Under the pieces are notes generated by a model, which worked only from the letters and a program-made list of their open reading frames with translations, ran no database searches and had not been told where the DNA came from. From Lutjanus erythropterus (lineage: Eukaryota > Chordata > Actinopteri > Lutjaniformes > Lutjanidae), in NCBI GenBank assembly GCA_020091685.1, contig CM034591.1, positions 26,875,312 through 26,939,311 on the forward strand: DNA of 64,000 nucleotides. The letters are read 5' to 3'. A program made the position numbers and the translations under genes. Position 1 is the stretch's first letter. Each line of letters starts with the position of its first letter. Shown piece by piece: positions 45,624 to 59,420 of this stretch.

Positions 45624-48600
45624 TATAAGACAATATATCATAGTTATTCCCAATAGTGGAGAGAATGGTCTGGAGGATGGTCAAACCCAATCTGAATAAT
45701 GAAGAGATAGCTAGCTTGGTGCAGTGGCTGGAGCTGCAGAAAGGCAGCTAGCTTCTACCAAAAGAGGAGGAATATGTTTTGGTTACACTTGCCCAAAAAT
45801 CTTGCCCAACACTGCAGGCGTATGCTAATACTAACTTTTGATCCTGAAAGAAAAACAGGAACTCCAGTTCTTCTGCAACAGTGGCTGTTGAAGAGAAAAC
45901 AAGATTTTCTGTAGCTTTCTAAAATACATGTGGCTTTTGGACACGGAGTTATGAGCTATGAAGAAAAGAGTGAAATACAAACAGGTGTTTATGTTAACCA
46001 CTTCAATCCTTATTTAATGAGGACAACGCTACAGCATCTTTCTGCCTATTTCATGACATTAGGAGTACCTCTCTCTTGAGTCTGTAGTTTCACATGACTT
46101 GGCAGTTTGCATAATGAAAGGTTGAGAGTTCTTGCATCAGCTTTGATATACATAGATGTGTCATGCTGTGTCTTATCTTGAAATGTGAGAAAAGGCAAGC
46201 AAGATTTGTGGGGCGATTTTGTATGGAACAGCACTGCAAACTGTGTATATGTGTGTTAGTGTGTGTGTGTATGTCACAATGCTGCTACACAGATGTTTCT
46301 GCAGTCTGCAACTCTACGTGCAGAGGCATGTCCTAGGCTGGGATTTCTGCCAAGACAGGAAGTCTCTGTGTTAACTCGTTGTGTTCTGGAGGCACTGAGG
46401 GGGATACATCCAACAACTCCTCAGTGAGTAAGGGTCAGGAGAAAAATGTTTCCACTGGGAATGGGAAGGGTTAATTTTACAGTAACTACTGCATCCACTG
46501 GGCTGATGGTTCTTTGCTCTCTGCAGCTGGTGGCGAGAACCTGCCACCACTATAATATTCAGGAGGACAATACAGGCTTTGCACAGGTTGCACATAGAAA
46601 TATACACTGGATGTGAAAGTCTGGAGATGTTGAACATCTGTATAATTTACTGTGTAGTGCTACACAAGTAATACTTGTGGAATGGAAGAAAACATAGACT
46701 ATGTCATACACAAGTGAACAGCATGTGCTGACATTCACACGCATTGAGTAGCAGACTTTATATAGTTAAAGACTATAAAAGGTTGAGTTGGCGTCTCAGT
46801 ATCAGTATTGAAATTAAGTAGGAAGGTGAAATCAGGTCAAGTTTTCTGTGGCAACATGATGGGAAAACAACAGTGGTATCTCCCTTTGAGGTATCAGAGT
46901 TATTTATTTGTCATCATACAACACAGATTTGCAACAACAGTATGAAAATTGTAGTCCATTCATGCTCCACACATACACAGATAATAGAATCAGAATAGAA
47001 TAGGATAAAACATAAAACAATACATAACAATACAGTTATGTGTATATATACATGTAGTCACTCAGAATTAATTGATAGAGTTTTCTTTAAATTTGAATGT
47101 GGTTGAGCATAAACAGCAACAATATAGTCATGATAATATTGTCAACATCTTCACATCAATATAAACAGAGTCCACCTTGAGTCTTGTGTGTTGTTTCCTG
47201 ACATCTTCAGACGATCCGCCAATCAAGTGCAACTGCTTGATGGGATGTTGTGACGAAGCAGGTCTCTTTAAGATGTGGGCACAGTGGTCTCTGGTTTCCA
47301 TTGCTTGGCCAGTCCCATTTTGCCTCTTTCATTTTAATGACTGACATTAGCCAGGAGCAGCCTTAAGTCCAAGCTGGTTAACGTGGCTCTTATCCCTGCT
47401 GTCCTCCACTCCTCCTGTTGTGTTTGTGGTGGTGCATCCGGCTGATCTGACTGGGAGGTCGATAGATGCCGTGCATTGTGATTGTCTCACGATCCGCTGC
47501 GCTTTAATCCAAACCCCATGTCGACATCTTTGCCTTGTAACATCCCTGATTTAGGCATTATCCAGATATTTTATGGTATATGTGTCTTGATATCCTGTTA
47601 ATATACTGTACATCACACTCTAATCCGAGCCAAGTGCCCACCTTAAATGTGCTTCACACTGTTTGAAAAAATACCTTTAGCACCGACAGGCATTCCCCTT
47701 CCCTCTTGCATATTTTATTGGAGTATAAGAAGTTTCCTTGAAGTGCTCCTTCCACCCTCTGCTACCAGCCTCTTTTCACACCCTTCAACCTTGGTAATGT
47801 TCCACCTTCCTTTGTTGAGTCACCAAATGGACTAAAGTCATCCTCAGAAACTTCCAAGCTTCCTTCCTTCTCCTGTTTTACAGCCTCCAAATGCCACCAT
47901 AGCAAGTACAATTGTGTTCTGTTCACAGGCCCTTCCTGCATCCAAATAAAGGGCAAATTCAACATTAGTTTAAGAGATTTTAGCTGCAGTGGAAGGAGAA
48001 CTAAACCATTTGTCTTATTTAGGCAAATTTTGCTGAATATACCTTGGCTTACTTTTAGCCCTTTTCTTTGACCTGATCTTTTGCATATTCCCTATTATTA
48101 CGGCATGGACGATTGAATGATATAAAGAGAATTGCACATATCCACTTCTGATTGGTTGTCTTATACAGACATACATTTATAACAGTAAAGGTTTAATGGT
48201 AAGATGCAACATTTTGAATGGATGAATAGACAAATGAAGTGATAATCAGATCAATGTCTTCTTGCCTCTTGACCTCTAGAATTTCCATTTTTCAGAAGGA
48301 GAGAAGCTGGTGCTAATTAACACTGCATAGTTATTAAACAAATAAGTCTGAAATATAACAAACACAAAGAAGTCCAAAGCATAAAATCAATGCTGCATGG
48401 CTCTTTATGCAGCTGTAATTCTTTTGGCAGATGGACAAGTGATTTCATTTGCACCTCCGCTGAAAGAAAAACATGGCCAGAGAAATGAAAACATTATACA
48501 GAGGCAGTGGACGTGAATTGGACGGTAGACAAGAGAAAGTTCTGATTTACAAGGATATGCATTAAATTTGCAACCAGCCGTGCTACACACCATCGGGACA

Positions 48601-50309
48601 CATTCATCTCACACCTACACCTGCTGGGACAGAAACAGGAAACAGAAAAAAGAGAGGACAGAAATATTGCACAGAAAAGGTAATTGTGAGAGGATTTGAT
48701 TTTCAAACAGTCAGTTTGAAAATTCATGACTTGGCAGAACATGTTTGCTCATTTGAAATGGAGCTCAACATTTTCTTTTTGCCTTGTAGAATCCAAAACA
48801 TGGAACAGAAACTGTCACTACCACGCTCACAGAAAGCTAAATTAAGTTATGTGCAGTTGGATTCATAATTCACAGATACAACAGTTAAAGCGTTAAACCT
48901 CCCATTTCCGAACCTCCACACTTCAAACAACACATTTCTCAAAGAGGTTCACTGGGGTAAGGAATAATTCACAGTCAAAGTTGAGTAAACACCTTGTCCG
49001 TCTTAAAGAAAACCTCTCCATGTAGCGCCAATGTTCTGCCTACCAAGAGAGAAGTGTGTCTAATTGAAAAAGACATGATGTTTGTCCTCACGATTTGGGC
49101 TGGGGCCAAATGCTGAGCATCAGGGCAGGGCCCTCCAGGCCATGGAGGCTCTAAGATTACCTCCTCTGCTAGCTTACATCTTCACTAGCTTGCAGCCACC
49201 CCTACCTCCCCCTCTCTCTCTACATGAGGCCAATTTGTTGTGGCAGGCATGCGTCTCAAGGTCCAGATCTTGTTACACAAATTTAGGTTTTGCTGGAGGA
49301 TTTTGGACCTGCTCCAGACCAGATAGACGAGGCAGCGTGTATCTCAGAGGAGCGTGAGGCAGAGAAGACATGATATGGGCTGTTATGTTTGATGAGATTT
49401 AATAGGCAGCCTTGTGTGGTGTACAAACAGCATAATCTGTAGGCTATAATGTTACAAATCACTTACTAAGTGCCATCTGAGAACATTATTCTGCTGTGTT
49501 CCACTTCATGGATCAAATAACCCAAAAAGCTCTGATAATTGTGCTCACAATACGCACATATTGTACAACACATGAACATTTTCAGTCTAAATGAACAGTT
49601 ATTCATGTTGTCATTTCAGCTGCTGTTCATTTCAGCTCTTTTCATGACAGTCCCATGGTGCTCCTTTGCCACATAGTCAGGCTCATCCCACCAAGACCAC
49701 AGAACTAGGATTAGTTTAGAGAATACTCATCCTTTCCTGGATGAAATCCTGCTGCAATCTCTCACATGGGAAGCAGTGGCCATGGGTTTTGTGCTCAAGA
49801 GGAAGAGAGGCTTCTGTGGTTTACACAGCACTGCTTTTATCTCCCTATTGTTGTTTTAGGGATTGGTTGGTCGATGAGGGCGAGCTGGGTCGATGAGTGT
49901 AAGCTGGGGTTGAAGTGTTGAACAGGATGTCCGGCAGTGATAACCATCTCACGTAGTATATTGCAAGTTTGATGATGGCACTGAGGTCATTACAGATGAG
50001 ATAACATGTATTCCATGGCTCAGTAGAAACACACCATTTGTTTAAGCAACACTGTGGTCCGATCTGAGTTTCCACAACAAGAGAAGTAAAGGTTTAACTA
50101 ATCTAATTACATTATGAAGACCTGCACAAAAATATCATACTACATTAAGGTAAAGCTCTAAATCAGCATAAAGTATATGAAACAAACAATATTTGGCATT
50201 CATGAATTTGCAAAAATAGAAGTCATTTTAGGTTTTAGTAAAAACAAAACTAAATCACATTCTTTCAACATTTTTTGAAAGTTGTTCCATAAGCTATATA
50301 ATTTATATG
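45621..50309. other. Gene-free desert
   Basis: No supported exon in 4.7 kb. 46905-47035 (TTATTTATTTGTCATCATAC and an A-rich tail) may be a retroelement end. 47200-47560 and 48950-49360 are unique-looking blocks of balanced composition that could be conserved non-coding DNA. Confidence 0.45.
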
Positions 50310-50354
50310 AAATAATGATGAGGTAAATTCATTTATTGAGATCTAGATGTTTTT

Positions 50355-50390
<36 letters not shown>

Positions 50391-50474
50391 AATATTATTT
50401 ATACATTATGTAATGATTGAGAAAAACATCTAGATGTCTCAATATTCAAATTTATTTATACTAGATCATTATTT
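50310..50474. repeat. AT-rich inverted repeat (hairpin)
   Basis: AAATAATGAT at 50310 pairs with ATCATTATTT ending at 50474, and GAGATCTAGATGTTTTT (50339-50355) pairs with AAAAACATCTAGATGTCTC (50424-50442). The loop is (AT)n. Either a decayed MITE or a replication-made palindrome. Confidence 0.7.
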
Positions 50475-50496
50475 ATTTCTCAAAATGTCTACACTA

Positions 50497-50504
<8 letters not shown>

Positions 50505-50529
<25 letters not shown>

Positions 50530-50660
50530 CAACGATATGATACAACATGATACAATTCATGATATACGATATGATGCGATATGATATGATATATGATACC
50601 TATGCGATATATGCTATAGTACGATATGTTATGCTAAGTTACATTATGCTATGATACAGT
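50505..50660. repeat. AT microsatellite and degenerate GATAT repeat
   Basis: (AT)12 at about 50505-50528, followed by about 120 bp of ATGATACAA/GATATGATAT-type degenerate repeats. Confidence 0.8.
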
Positions 50661-53600
50661 ACTGCATATACAATACAATACGATTTTATTGTCTGGATAC
50701 ACTGAAAATCATTTTCATCCTTGGGCAGCTCAATTTGAAAGACTGCACACAGATTAAACATACATTATACATATGACAATTTCCACAAACCATACAAAAA
50801 CACCAAAAACAGTCATGACAAATATACAGTGCATATCACATTATACCCTTAAATGGAGGGACTGCGAATCACTTATGGGAGTGAAGAAGGTGGTATTGTT
50901 TATTATAGATATAGCAGAGATACGGTTAGGAAGTCTAAGCATTGTGCTTCCCTTTATTTGTCTATATTTTACACCATAGGGTTCAGTGTCAACAGGAAGT
51001 CCAGCAGCTACTCAAGCCTCTATTCCTCTCCTACAGAACAGTGGGCAGTCAGGCTGAGAACAGAGGGCAGAGAGAGCCCTTTAGAAAGTAAACAGACACA
51101 GAATTGAAGAAACAAGGAAGAAGGAGGCATCTGAAACATGTGGGCATTATGGGAATGTCAGATTGGACGGACAAAGGCTAACTGTGATGGATGGAAAGTA
51201 TGGAATTGTCCCTGCTTGTTTGGAAAAGATTAGACAGTTATGACCCAAGTCACTTTCCCACAGACCTTAGGTAAAGCATTGTGAGCCTGTTTCACTGACA
51301 GACCTTTCAATGCACGGACAGGGAGTGGGAAGACATGTTGATAAACTGGGTGTCCATTGTGAATGAACTTGCTGTCTGAATAGTAATCAGTTCTCAGTCA
51401 TGGAAATACTTTCCTTTCACTTCTTGGGCTTCTTCAGGACATATCAAATTCTTTCATGTGCAGTAAATGCAGCTTTTGGCCTTAAATAACCATTCAAACA
51501 GCGTCATGTAAGCTTTACTCCAAACGGCTGAAGACTACATGGGGATGCAGAGTAAAAGAAGCATGAAAGTGTGCTGAAAACGTGACATATTACTGTCATT
51601 AACAGCATTATCATGCTGGACTATAGTTATAATGCTGTTACACTGGCTGACAAGCAGAGGATTTAAAGAGAGCTGTATTTCTCTGCCAGACTCTTAAACA
51701 TCTCATTTTCCATTAACATGAGACCTAGAGCAGCGTGTGTCACAGAAGGACATAAATCTCCTGTTTCCCTTCCCCCTCCCTGGCCCCCGCGCAGTGTGGA
51801 GGCAGAGGAATACAATCCAGCCGGAGCAGCCTAACCCCACAGCATGCTGCTGAACAAGAAAGCAGCAGTCACTAAAACTTCAAGCCCTCATCAGTCATCA
51901 TGCAGTTTGTCAACTTTTTTCCTTGTGTCCCGTCTGTTTGAAAACACTTTGCATCTAGCCATCGTCCCAGTCACACAATCAAAATCATGTCCAGTCCCCA
52001 AATCTCAGTCTGGACCCAGGAGAAGGCTCAGATATACCACAGTGCTCCATCCCCAGCTTTAGCAAAGCAGTCATTAGCTGCTCATCCCCTCGCAAAGGGG
52101 CTTTCACAAAAGCAGTGATGGATGACCCCTCTCACTCGTCTCTCCTGTGGCAGAAGGGAGCATGCTGCTCCACCAAAGACCCTGCTGCCTGCTGTCTAAT
52201 CTGCTCCAGAGATGACATGCAATCAGCTACGAAAGAGCCCATTTAAAGCACTATCCTGTACTCTTAAAGGGATATCGGAGACTGGCAAATGGTCGTCCAG
52301 GGCCTTTTTAATGGGTGTCTACTTCTGTGCTCTCATGGGGACACCAAGCACACTAAAGGGTAGGAGAAGGAGATTCCTGGTGGTCTATTTAAGTTCTGGT
52401 CAAAGACTGACTTCCATGTTTCCAATTTTAAACAGGTCTAAAGAGATCCTCTGGGGATGGGATAAAGATTGTGGGGTGATAAGGAGGGAGACTAAGATCA
52501 GAGAGTGATATCGTCTACCACACTATTTCGTCTCTCCCTCATGTTCACATAAATTTCAGTTCAGTCCAAGCTAAACTTCTGTAACGTTTGCATTTTCATG
52601 GCATCTCTTCCCATACCAGATATGAAGTGCTGTTATTGAGATAATATGGCGACTAAACATCTGTTATTTAAGAGATTTAACTATCAAATTCATTGATTTG
52701 CGTATGGCTTATTTTCTTCTATTCTGTTGTGTGGCTAACACTAAGGTTTTGGATGTTCAGCATTTCACAGCGGTAAGAAAATGGAAAATCTGAAATGGAA
52801 AAATAAATATCATTGTCACAGCTTGAGCAAAAAAATGTCTCCATGTTAAATTATATGTCTTGTCTTGTTAGTCATGAACTTATTGCCTGGGTCCAACACC
52901 AGTATGGTGCTACAGTGGATTTCTCTTGACTTTAATTTGAATGTTTTTATGAAATCATATTCAAGTTGTGTTAAGACATTTTTGACCACTTGCAGGCAGT
53001 TTTTGAACCAAACCCACAGCATGAAGCCTTCAATATGTCATAACAAGTCATTATATCTAATGAACAAAAAAAAGTCATGTTTGAGTTTCTTTCAGAACAA
53101 CTCATATGTTCAAAAAATGACTGAGAATCTTGTGATCTGCTGCCTTTATGATTCAGATCACTGCTGTGTCTAAGGATAGAAAAAGATCACAATCACAGTC
53201 TATTCACTTCTGGATGCAAACTTTTGTCCCTAGTGTCAAACACAGCTTGTAGACCCAACCATCCACCCTGATCAGCACCCTTAAAGGTCTTCTTCCCAGG
53301 GTTCAACATTCGACTTTGACCATGGCCCAATGATCCGTGGCCACAACAAGTTTCTCTGTGGCCACCAAATACTCCATGTAGCCTTCGTCAGCACGATGTT
53401 ACAGTTCCACAGACATCCCAATTCCTGTACATCTTTTAGATCAACCTTCTGCAAAAACAGAGAACAGTAGTCACCGGCTTGCTATCGGTACGGTGGGGCT
53501 AATGAAGTATGGGTTTATTAAGCCCACTCAACTGGCTATGGTGTGAAGAACCAGAGACATAAAAGATGGACTATGAAAAAACAAAACGAGTATGAAAATT

Positions 53601-53788
53601 TAAGAGTGAATGGGAGCAGGAGTTTGAGTGGATGGAATATGACACATCTAAGGACATAACTGTATTGTATTTACATAAGTTTACACTTTGACCACCAAAA
53701 ATGCCACTTGGCTCCTAAATTAGGGGATCTGTGGCCCACTTGGCCAGTGCTTAAAAATCTTATTGTCTATTCTTGATTCTGCCTTCGC
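50661..53788. other. Gene-free stretch
   Basis: No supported exon. 50678-50780 (TTTTATTGTCTGGATACACT and following) may be a retroelement end like those at 21815 and 46905. The rest shows nothing distinct. Confidence 0.45.
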
Positions 53789-53822
<34 letters not shown>

Positions 53823-53850
53823 GGAGAGAGAGAGAGAAAGAGAGAGAGAG
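53789..53850. repeat. GA microsatellite
   Basis: (AG)n with a few C/G/A interruptions, 62 bp. Confidence 0.97.
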
Positions 53851-56800
53851 TTTCTCCAGTATGAGCAATCTCTTATCTCTTCTATCTCCTATATCAGACA
53901 AATATGGGCATCCCATTTGAGTATCTTTTGAGACTCCAACAGGGGGCTACAAAAAATAAATAAAACCCCTCCTAAAAATCGTGTTAGAGCCTTACACAGA
54001 ATAATATTGCTACTTGCAGCTGTCAAAGGGTCTTATAACATGTGCACCTCTGCTCTGAGCCTAAAACCACAACTTGTGTATTTGATCAGCATTGTGTTTG
54101 TAATTTTTTTTTTCTTTTTCCTTTTTTTTTTCAATTTGACATCCTTCTGAGGTGACAACTGATACACGCACACACAACTTTAAAACATTTAAATCAGTTT
54201 TGCCATTCCTTCTGACTCACTAATTCCCATTCAGGCCCACTGTAAACTCACTCCTGAGAAGTTTCAATGAGCAGACTACAGGTGATCCATCATTGTAAAC
54301 AAGAAGCCAACAAACACATTTTTGCAGTTACTTGTCTGTTCGGCCATATTAGCTCATGGAGAAGCAATGGAGTTTATTTGATCAAACCCACTGTTATGGG
54401 TGCTACATCTGTCTTTGCATCAATTTTAGTTACCAGTAATACTCTGTGCATTTTGAAGTCTGCTTTTTACCAGTGAGTTAATTTGGTGTAGTTTAGTTCA
54501 TTTTTCCAGGCTTCTTGTCCATCTGACGCTCTATACGTCCCCCGCCTTACTGACACACTGACCTACGAATGCAGACACACACACACATTATTTGGTCATT
54601 AAGCGTATTCTCATTAGCGGTGAATGGGTCTTGATTAGGGGCAAGTTCACACAATCCATCTGATGGCCATCCACAGGGACTGGGGGAGGATAGAGGGAGG
54701 TAGGAGAGCACCAGCCAGTCAATTAGATAGCCTTTAGAGTTGGATGGTTCTGCTGAGGGGGTCACATTTGGACACTTCTGCCTCCCATTGCAGATTTCTT
54801 CCCTCCCACAGGCACACATATCCTTCACTCTCAGAGCATAAGCACCTACACTTCAACAATCCTCTGTGGCACATTCTGTACCGTGGCAGAAAACACACAG
54901 TGTACAAGGTCACAGAAGTCAGGCGTCATTAGCTGGCTCTGACATTTGTATGTTCCTGTAATGTTTACTTGTGCAGGTACTACTGGAATGTACTGTAATA
55001 TTACAAACAACACTGAGCCTCAAACTTTGTGCTCTTCTTCAGTTTTAGGCTTGCTCTGGTATGCACCACCCAGGATTAACAGACCACTGATATAAAAGTA
55101 TGTAGGCTATCATATTAAAATGTTGGGTCTATAAAAAGTGTAAAAACAGGCATGAACATGTATTTCTTGGGAACAGCAATGAAAGCGCGACTGAGTGTGA
55201 AAGCAGTTCCCCTAAAAATGCACAAACCGTTGCTCATTTACAGTAATAACAGAATGTATTGTAGGGAATAAAAATATTAAGACTCCTCACAGAATAATAT
55301 GTTTAGATTCATCATTGTGTCACGAAAACTTAACTTTTCCGTAAAAGTCCACTTCTGCATATTATTTTGTTTCCCATAAAATCAGGCAGCTTGCGAGGTC
55401 CACGTTTTTCCTGCCAGATTGGGCTCCTTTTGAAGTGAAGCTATAGAATAAATTTTTTGCCCACTAGTTGGGTGACCTATTGTGCATGTAAATGACATTG
55501 ATAATATCTATAAATACACATCTATCACAACTATAACCTTTTACTTCTAATTCACAGCCACATAAACACACATAAATACAATGTTATTATATTATTATTG
55601 GCTGTTGGACTGGTTTTGATTTGCAATTGGGTTGGTTTTATCACACAGACCTGGTGAATCCTGAAGGACTTGTCGCAGTATCCGTTTAACGCTAAATTAG
55701 CATAGCGCAGCAGCCCCCCAGCTACAGACAGCAGTCCATAAACCTCACTGACTCCTCCCAGACTTGGAACTCCCAGTGAACATGGCGAGACTGGGACAGA
55801 ACACTTTCTGAGACAGACAGTTTTACAGCACAGAATACAGTACAAAGGTGGTTTTCTTTGAGGCTTTGGCTCCTGGCACCCTGGGTCTGACTCATTTAAC
55901 TTGGCTGCATGGTTTACTTAGCTAACAGCAGCTAACAGTTGCATGCTACTTACAACAACTAAATCTACCAGGATGCTCAGGAAAGCATCAGGAAACTTGG
56001 TAAATTACCTCAGTACTGTATTCCCTGTCAGACTTGAAGGCTGTGTTCAGTCCTAATCCGGCCATGTTTGCTGTGAGGTTGCTTAGCCCTCACTTTGAAA
56101 AAATAAATTAGATTATGACCTTGGGTATTTTTCCTTTAAGACTTAAGACTAAGAAAAAAAAAGTAGGAAAACATTTTTATAACATATAAAATAAACACAG
56201 TAAAATCTACTGTAAATAGAAACCGGGGTCCAAATTATATGAGGTGTTGGCTTAATGGAAACAAGACAGTAATGTAGCAGCAATGTAGTTGAAAGCGGAG
56301 TGAAAGGTTTGGAAAATGTGCAGCTGAGTCCAGCTTATCCTGAGGTGACACCAGACTCAAAACGGCATTCTCATATGTCTGGACTGGACGTGAGGCTTGG
56401 GGCTCCGCCAGTACCCATCACCAGACACTACTGCTGGGCATGGAGCTAAAGGCTCCGCTCTGAACTCACAGACAGTCATAAGCAGGCTAGTCCTGGTGTC
56501 TGTCCAGTGAAATGAGCAGTATGGAATAGATGAAGGAAAAGTAGAAGGGTTAGTACGGGCACATGTACATAGGAAACAGAAGATGAACTATAGTTGTAGT
56601 AGTGGTTGCATTCAGGCTGTTGTATGAATGGTGGGCATGCAAGTCACCTTCCAGGTAAGCCAACAGTACTCTACTGTAAATAAATAAAGGAAAGGCAATC
56701 CCTTGGCTGGAGTAAGCAGGACGTGAGACATGACAAGCATTGGGCCACCAAAATGAAATGAAGAAAGACAGAGTGGGTGAGCCAACTGAAAAATAGACAT

Positions 56801-58045
56801 AGACATAGTGGAGAAAAAGAGGCAGAGAGCGACAGGGCGCTGGCTAGGCCATGTCCCACTGAGAAATCTCCAAACCGCTGCATCTCCAGAGGAAAATGTT
56901 TTCACCATCCTCTAAGTGCCCATTAACTGTCTATTCCCATTCCAGTCGCGCTCTGCACCGTGCTCCGGCACAGTGGGAGCTGTGGCCGGAGCCGCCCACA
57001 GTATTCCAGGGAGGCCAGGCCGAGCTGAGAGCTGAGAGAAGCAGAGAAGAGTAGAAAGCTGTGCAGGCTTCCTGGTGTGTAAAGACATATAGGTCAGTTA
57101 CTTATGCACACAATGCACAGGGAGAAACTGGGAGGGGATCTAGAAAACAGATGGTGTACTCTAGCTAATATTCCCCTCTGCTCTTTTTGTTTTAAATTAG
57201 GATGTAAATGCGTTCATCATCGGTTTGTTGTACATTTCTATTCTTTTTCTTGTGCAAAAGACAGAGGAATGAAAAGTTGTGAGCATCTTCATGGGTAGCA
57301 AGGCAAGTTGCCAAAACTATTTACAAGTATTAGTAGCTTATTTACTTTCTGCCATTTCCATCATAGATTTGAACATCCGAGGGTTGGAGAGATTGCACCC
57401 CAATTAGGGTCTGATAACTAATCAATAGCTGCATATTCTGCGAGGAGGAAGTAAACGATTAGGCCCCTGGGAAAAGCAGTTCAAATTACACTGTTGTCAA
57501 TGTTGAGAGCGGAGAGAGCAAGACAGAGGCAGAGGAAGGGCACAAAGATTCTAACAATGGATTGTAGAGTAAGATTGCCTACATTTGTGCTGTTAGTCTG
57601 ATTTTTTTTAAAGACAAAAACACACCAAGACACATTAAATTTTCTTCAACTCCATGACCCCTCAACCCTTCTCCATCAAAAACAAATGGAAAAAAAAGAC
57701 AAGTATTGGAAGAGTGGAGGAAATGAGTAACTCCGTGTACAGTAGTTTGCTGTGGGGTGTGATCCATACCTCCCAGGCTGAATTATGTGGTGCGCAGAGT
57801 GAATAACTGGTAGAAGGAGGCTGCTCCTACAACAGCCAGCGCAGCCAGAAGCCGACCACGGACAAGGACACCACAAGTGGAAACAGGAAGAGCCACTGCA
57901 ACCCATCCAAGCCCATGCCTTTATTTATGTATTTATTGTACCACGCTAAAACCACAAATATGAGGGAAAATATGCAAACCTATGCCAGTATAGGTCTATT
58001 TTTAAGAGCTATCCTTTACCATTAGAGTTGTGCCTTCTTAAATCT
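53851..58045. other. Gene-free desert
   Basis: No supported exon. A T-rich run lies at 54108-54131. 54590-54745 and 57350-57480 are unique-looking and carry homeodomain-type cores (GTCATTAAGCG, CAATTAGATAG; CAATTAGGG, TAATCAATAG). Confidence 0.45.
57350..57480. promoter_or_regulatory. Candidate conserved non-coding element
   Basis: Repeat-free block with CAATTAGGG and TAATCAATAG homeodomain/TALE-type cores, balanced composition, flanked by AT-rich DNA. Texture only. Confidence 0.2.
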
Positions 58046-58479
58046 GTTCATTTCTTTATATTTTCAGCTCTGGGAATCATTTTTATCTGGCCGCTGATTT
58101 GGCAGATTCTCTTAGGTCTTGATTAACCTTAGCTTACATGCAAAATTGGTTTAGATTTATAATTAAAAGAGCAATATGTAACAATTGGATGTCAAAACAT
58201 TTATATAAGCATCAATTTAAACTCTTAATTAATGTGAAACAGGCAAATAATAACCCAAGTTACAGACTTGAAATTTCAAAGGACACCGTGGTTGTAGTGT
58301 GGCTGTCGAGTATTTCAGTTATTATGTAAACATGTTACAGATTTCTACTGTAAATTTATTAATGTCTTTATTTTTTCAACACTCAGAACCATTTTTATTT
58401 GGCACCTAATTTGGCAAATTTTCTTGGGGCTTGAATAACTTTAGCCTATACACAAAAATGGCTTAGATTTATAATTAAA
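58046..58479 (+). repeat. Diverged direct duplication with 312-bp offset
   Basis: Copy 1 (58046-58167) and copy 2 (58362-58479) share ATTTTTAT(C/T)TGG, GATTTGGCA/AATTTGGCA, CTTAG/GGG..CTTGA and TTAGATTTATAATTAAA at a constant offset of 312 bp. The interval holds the family B MITE copy. The copies are clearly diverged, so the duplication is old. Confidence 0.65.
58163..58352 (+). mobile_element. MITE family B copy 2, short
   Basis: TTAAAAGAGCAATATGTAAC at the left end and ATGTTACAGATTTCTACTG at the right match the ends of the element at 10535-11063. ACTCTTAATTAATGTGAAAC and the following interior also match the interior of copy 1 near 10868. Confidence 0.6.
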
Positions 58480-58649
58480 CATATTTCTATGGAATTAAAA
58501 GCGAATTTTGATATTCAAATGAGAATGATTCTTTGAGGTAACCAGAAGGAAAACCCCTTAGATATTCGAATCCATAAACCTTTCCTTTAAAGTATAATAA
58601 GTAGTAATCCCTTGATTGCACCTCTCTCTTTTGTCTTTTTTTCTCCTGC

Positions 58650-58935
58650 TGTTGAATGTCATCTCAGAGCCAATCAATAGTTTAAGGAATCATTCAAAGC
58701 CATTCCTTATCAAAGCACGGAGCATGGCCTGGGCCATCCTCTATATGTGTGGATAGATTAGTCCTGTCTACTTCAGCTCTCCATCAAATTGGTGAGACGG
58801 GGCCGGTCCAGTGTCAAACCGCGTGGATCAAAGGGGAACATTTCAAAGACGAATTCTGAGAGAAAATGTGTGAATTAGCATTTGAAAAGACATTTGTTTT
58901 GTACAATAATCACAGCTATGATGCTGTGTTTCATC
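58650..58935. promoter_or_regulatory. Candidate conserved non-coding element
   Basis: Unique-looking block with a TCF/LEF consensus ATCAAAGG (58827-58834), GCCAATCAATAG and GAATTAGCATTTG. Texture and motif evidence only. Confidence 0.25.
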
Positions 58936-59375
58936 AACAGTCGCAACGTGCCATCAGTGTTGAATATGATGATGTTAATAATTACAGTGTAGAACACTTA
59001 AAATATATTTTCATGTAAAAAAAAATACAGCCAATATCAGTAAGAAACATTTATGAAATATATTTATTTATATTTATTTTATTTATTTATATTTGAGTAA
59101 TTGTAATGAGAAAGTAAGAGGAATTTGAAGTTTTACTTTTGGTGGAACAACTAAGAAAAAAAAAAAAAAGAAAAAATCGATTGATTACAGTCTTTATCCT
59201 TTGATGCAACCTAATCCAAGTCTTAGTGTGAGGATGTTGGGAGTAAAGCATCTGCATATCGAGAAGTTTTGGGCTCTAGGTGATGCTTTTTGCTATTAGT
59301 GATGCGTCACATGAATCTCTTTTGCTGTCAGAGTTAATGAAATAGAAGAGAGATGTGTGTGAGATCTCGGACTTG

Positions 59376-59376
<1 letters not shown>
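58936..59376. other. Gene-free AT-rich stretch
   Basis: TTTA-rich run at 59055-59095 and an A-rich run near 59155-59175. Nothing else. Confidence 0.5.

Positions 59377-59417
<41 letters not shown>
59377..59417. repeat. GT microsatellite
   Basis: About 20 GT units. Confidence 0.97.

Positions 59418-59420
<3 letters not shown>

Noticed and set aside
53936..53949. CTCF-like motif CCAACAGGGGGCTA
   Set aside because: One mismatch in the core and no supporting context; single motif matches of this quality are frequent in 64 kb.
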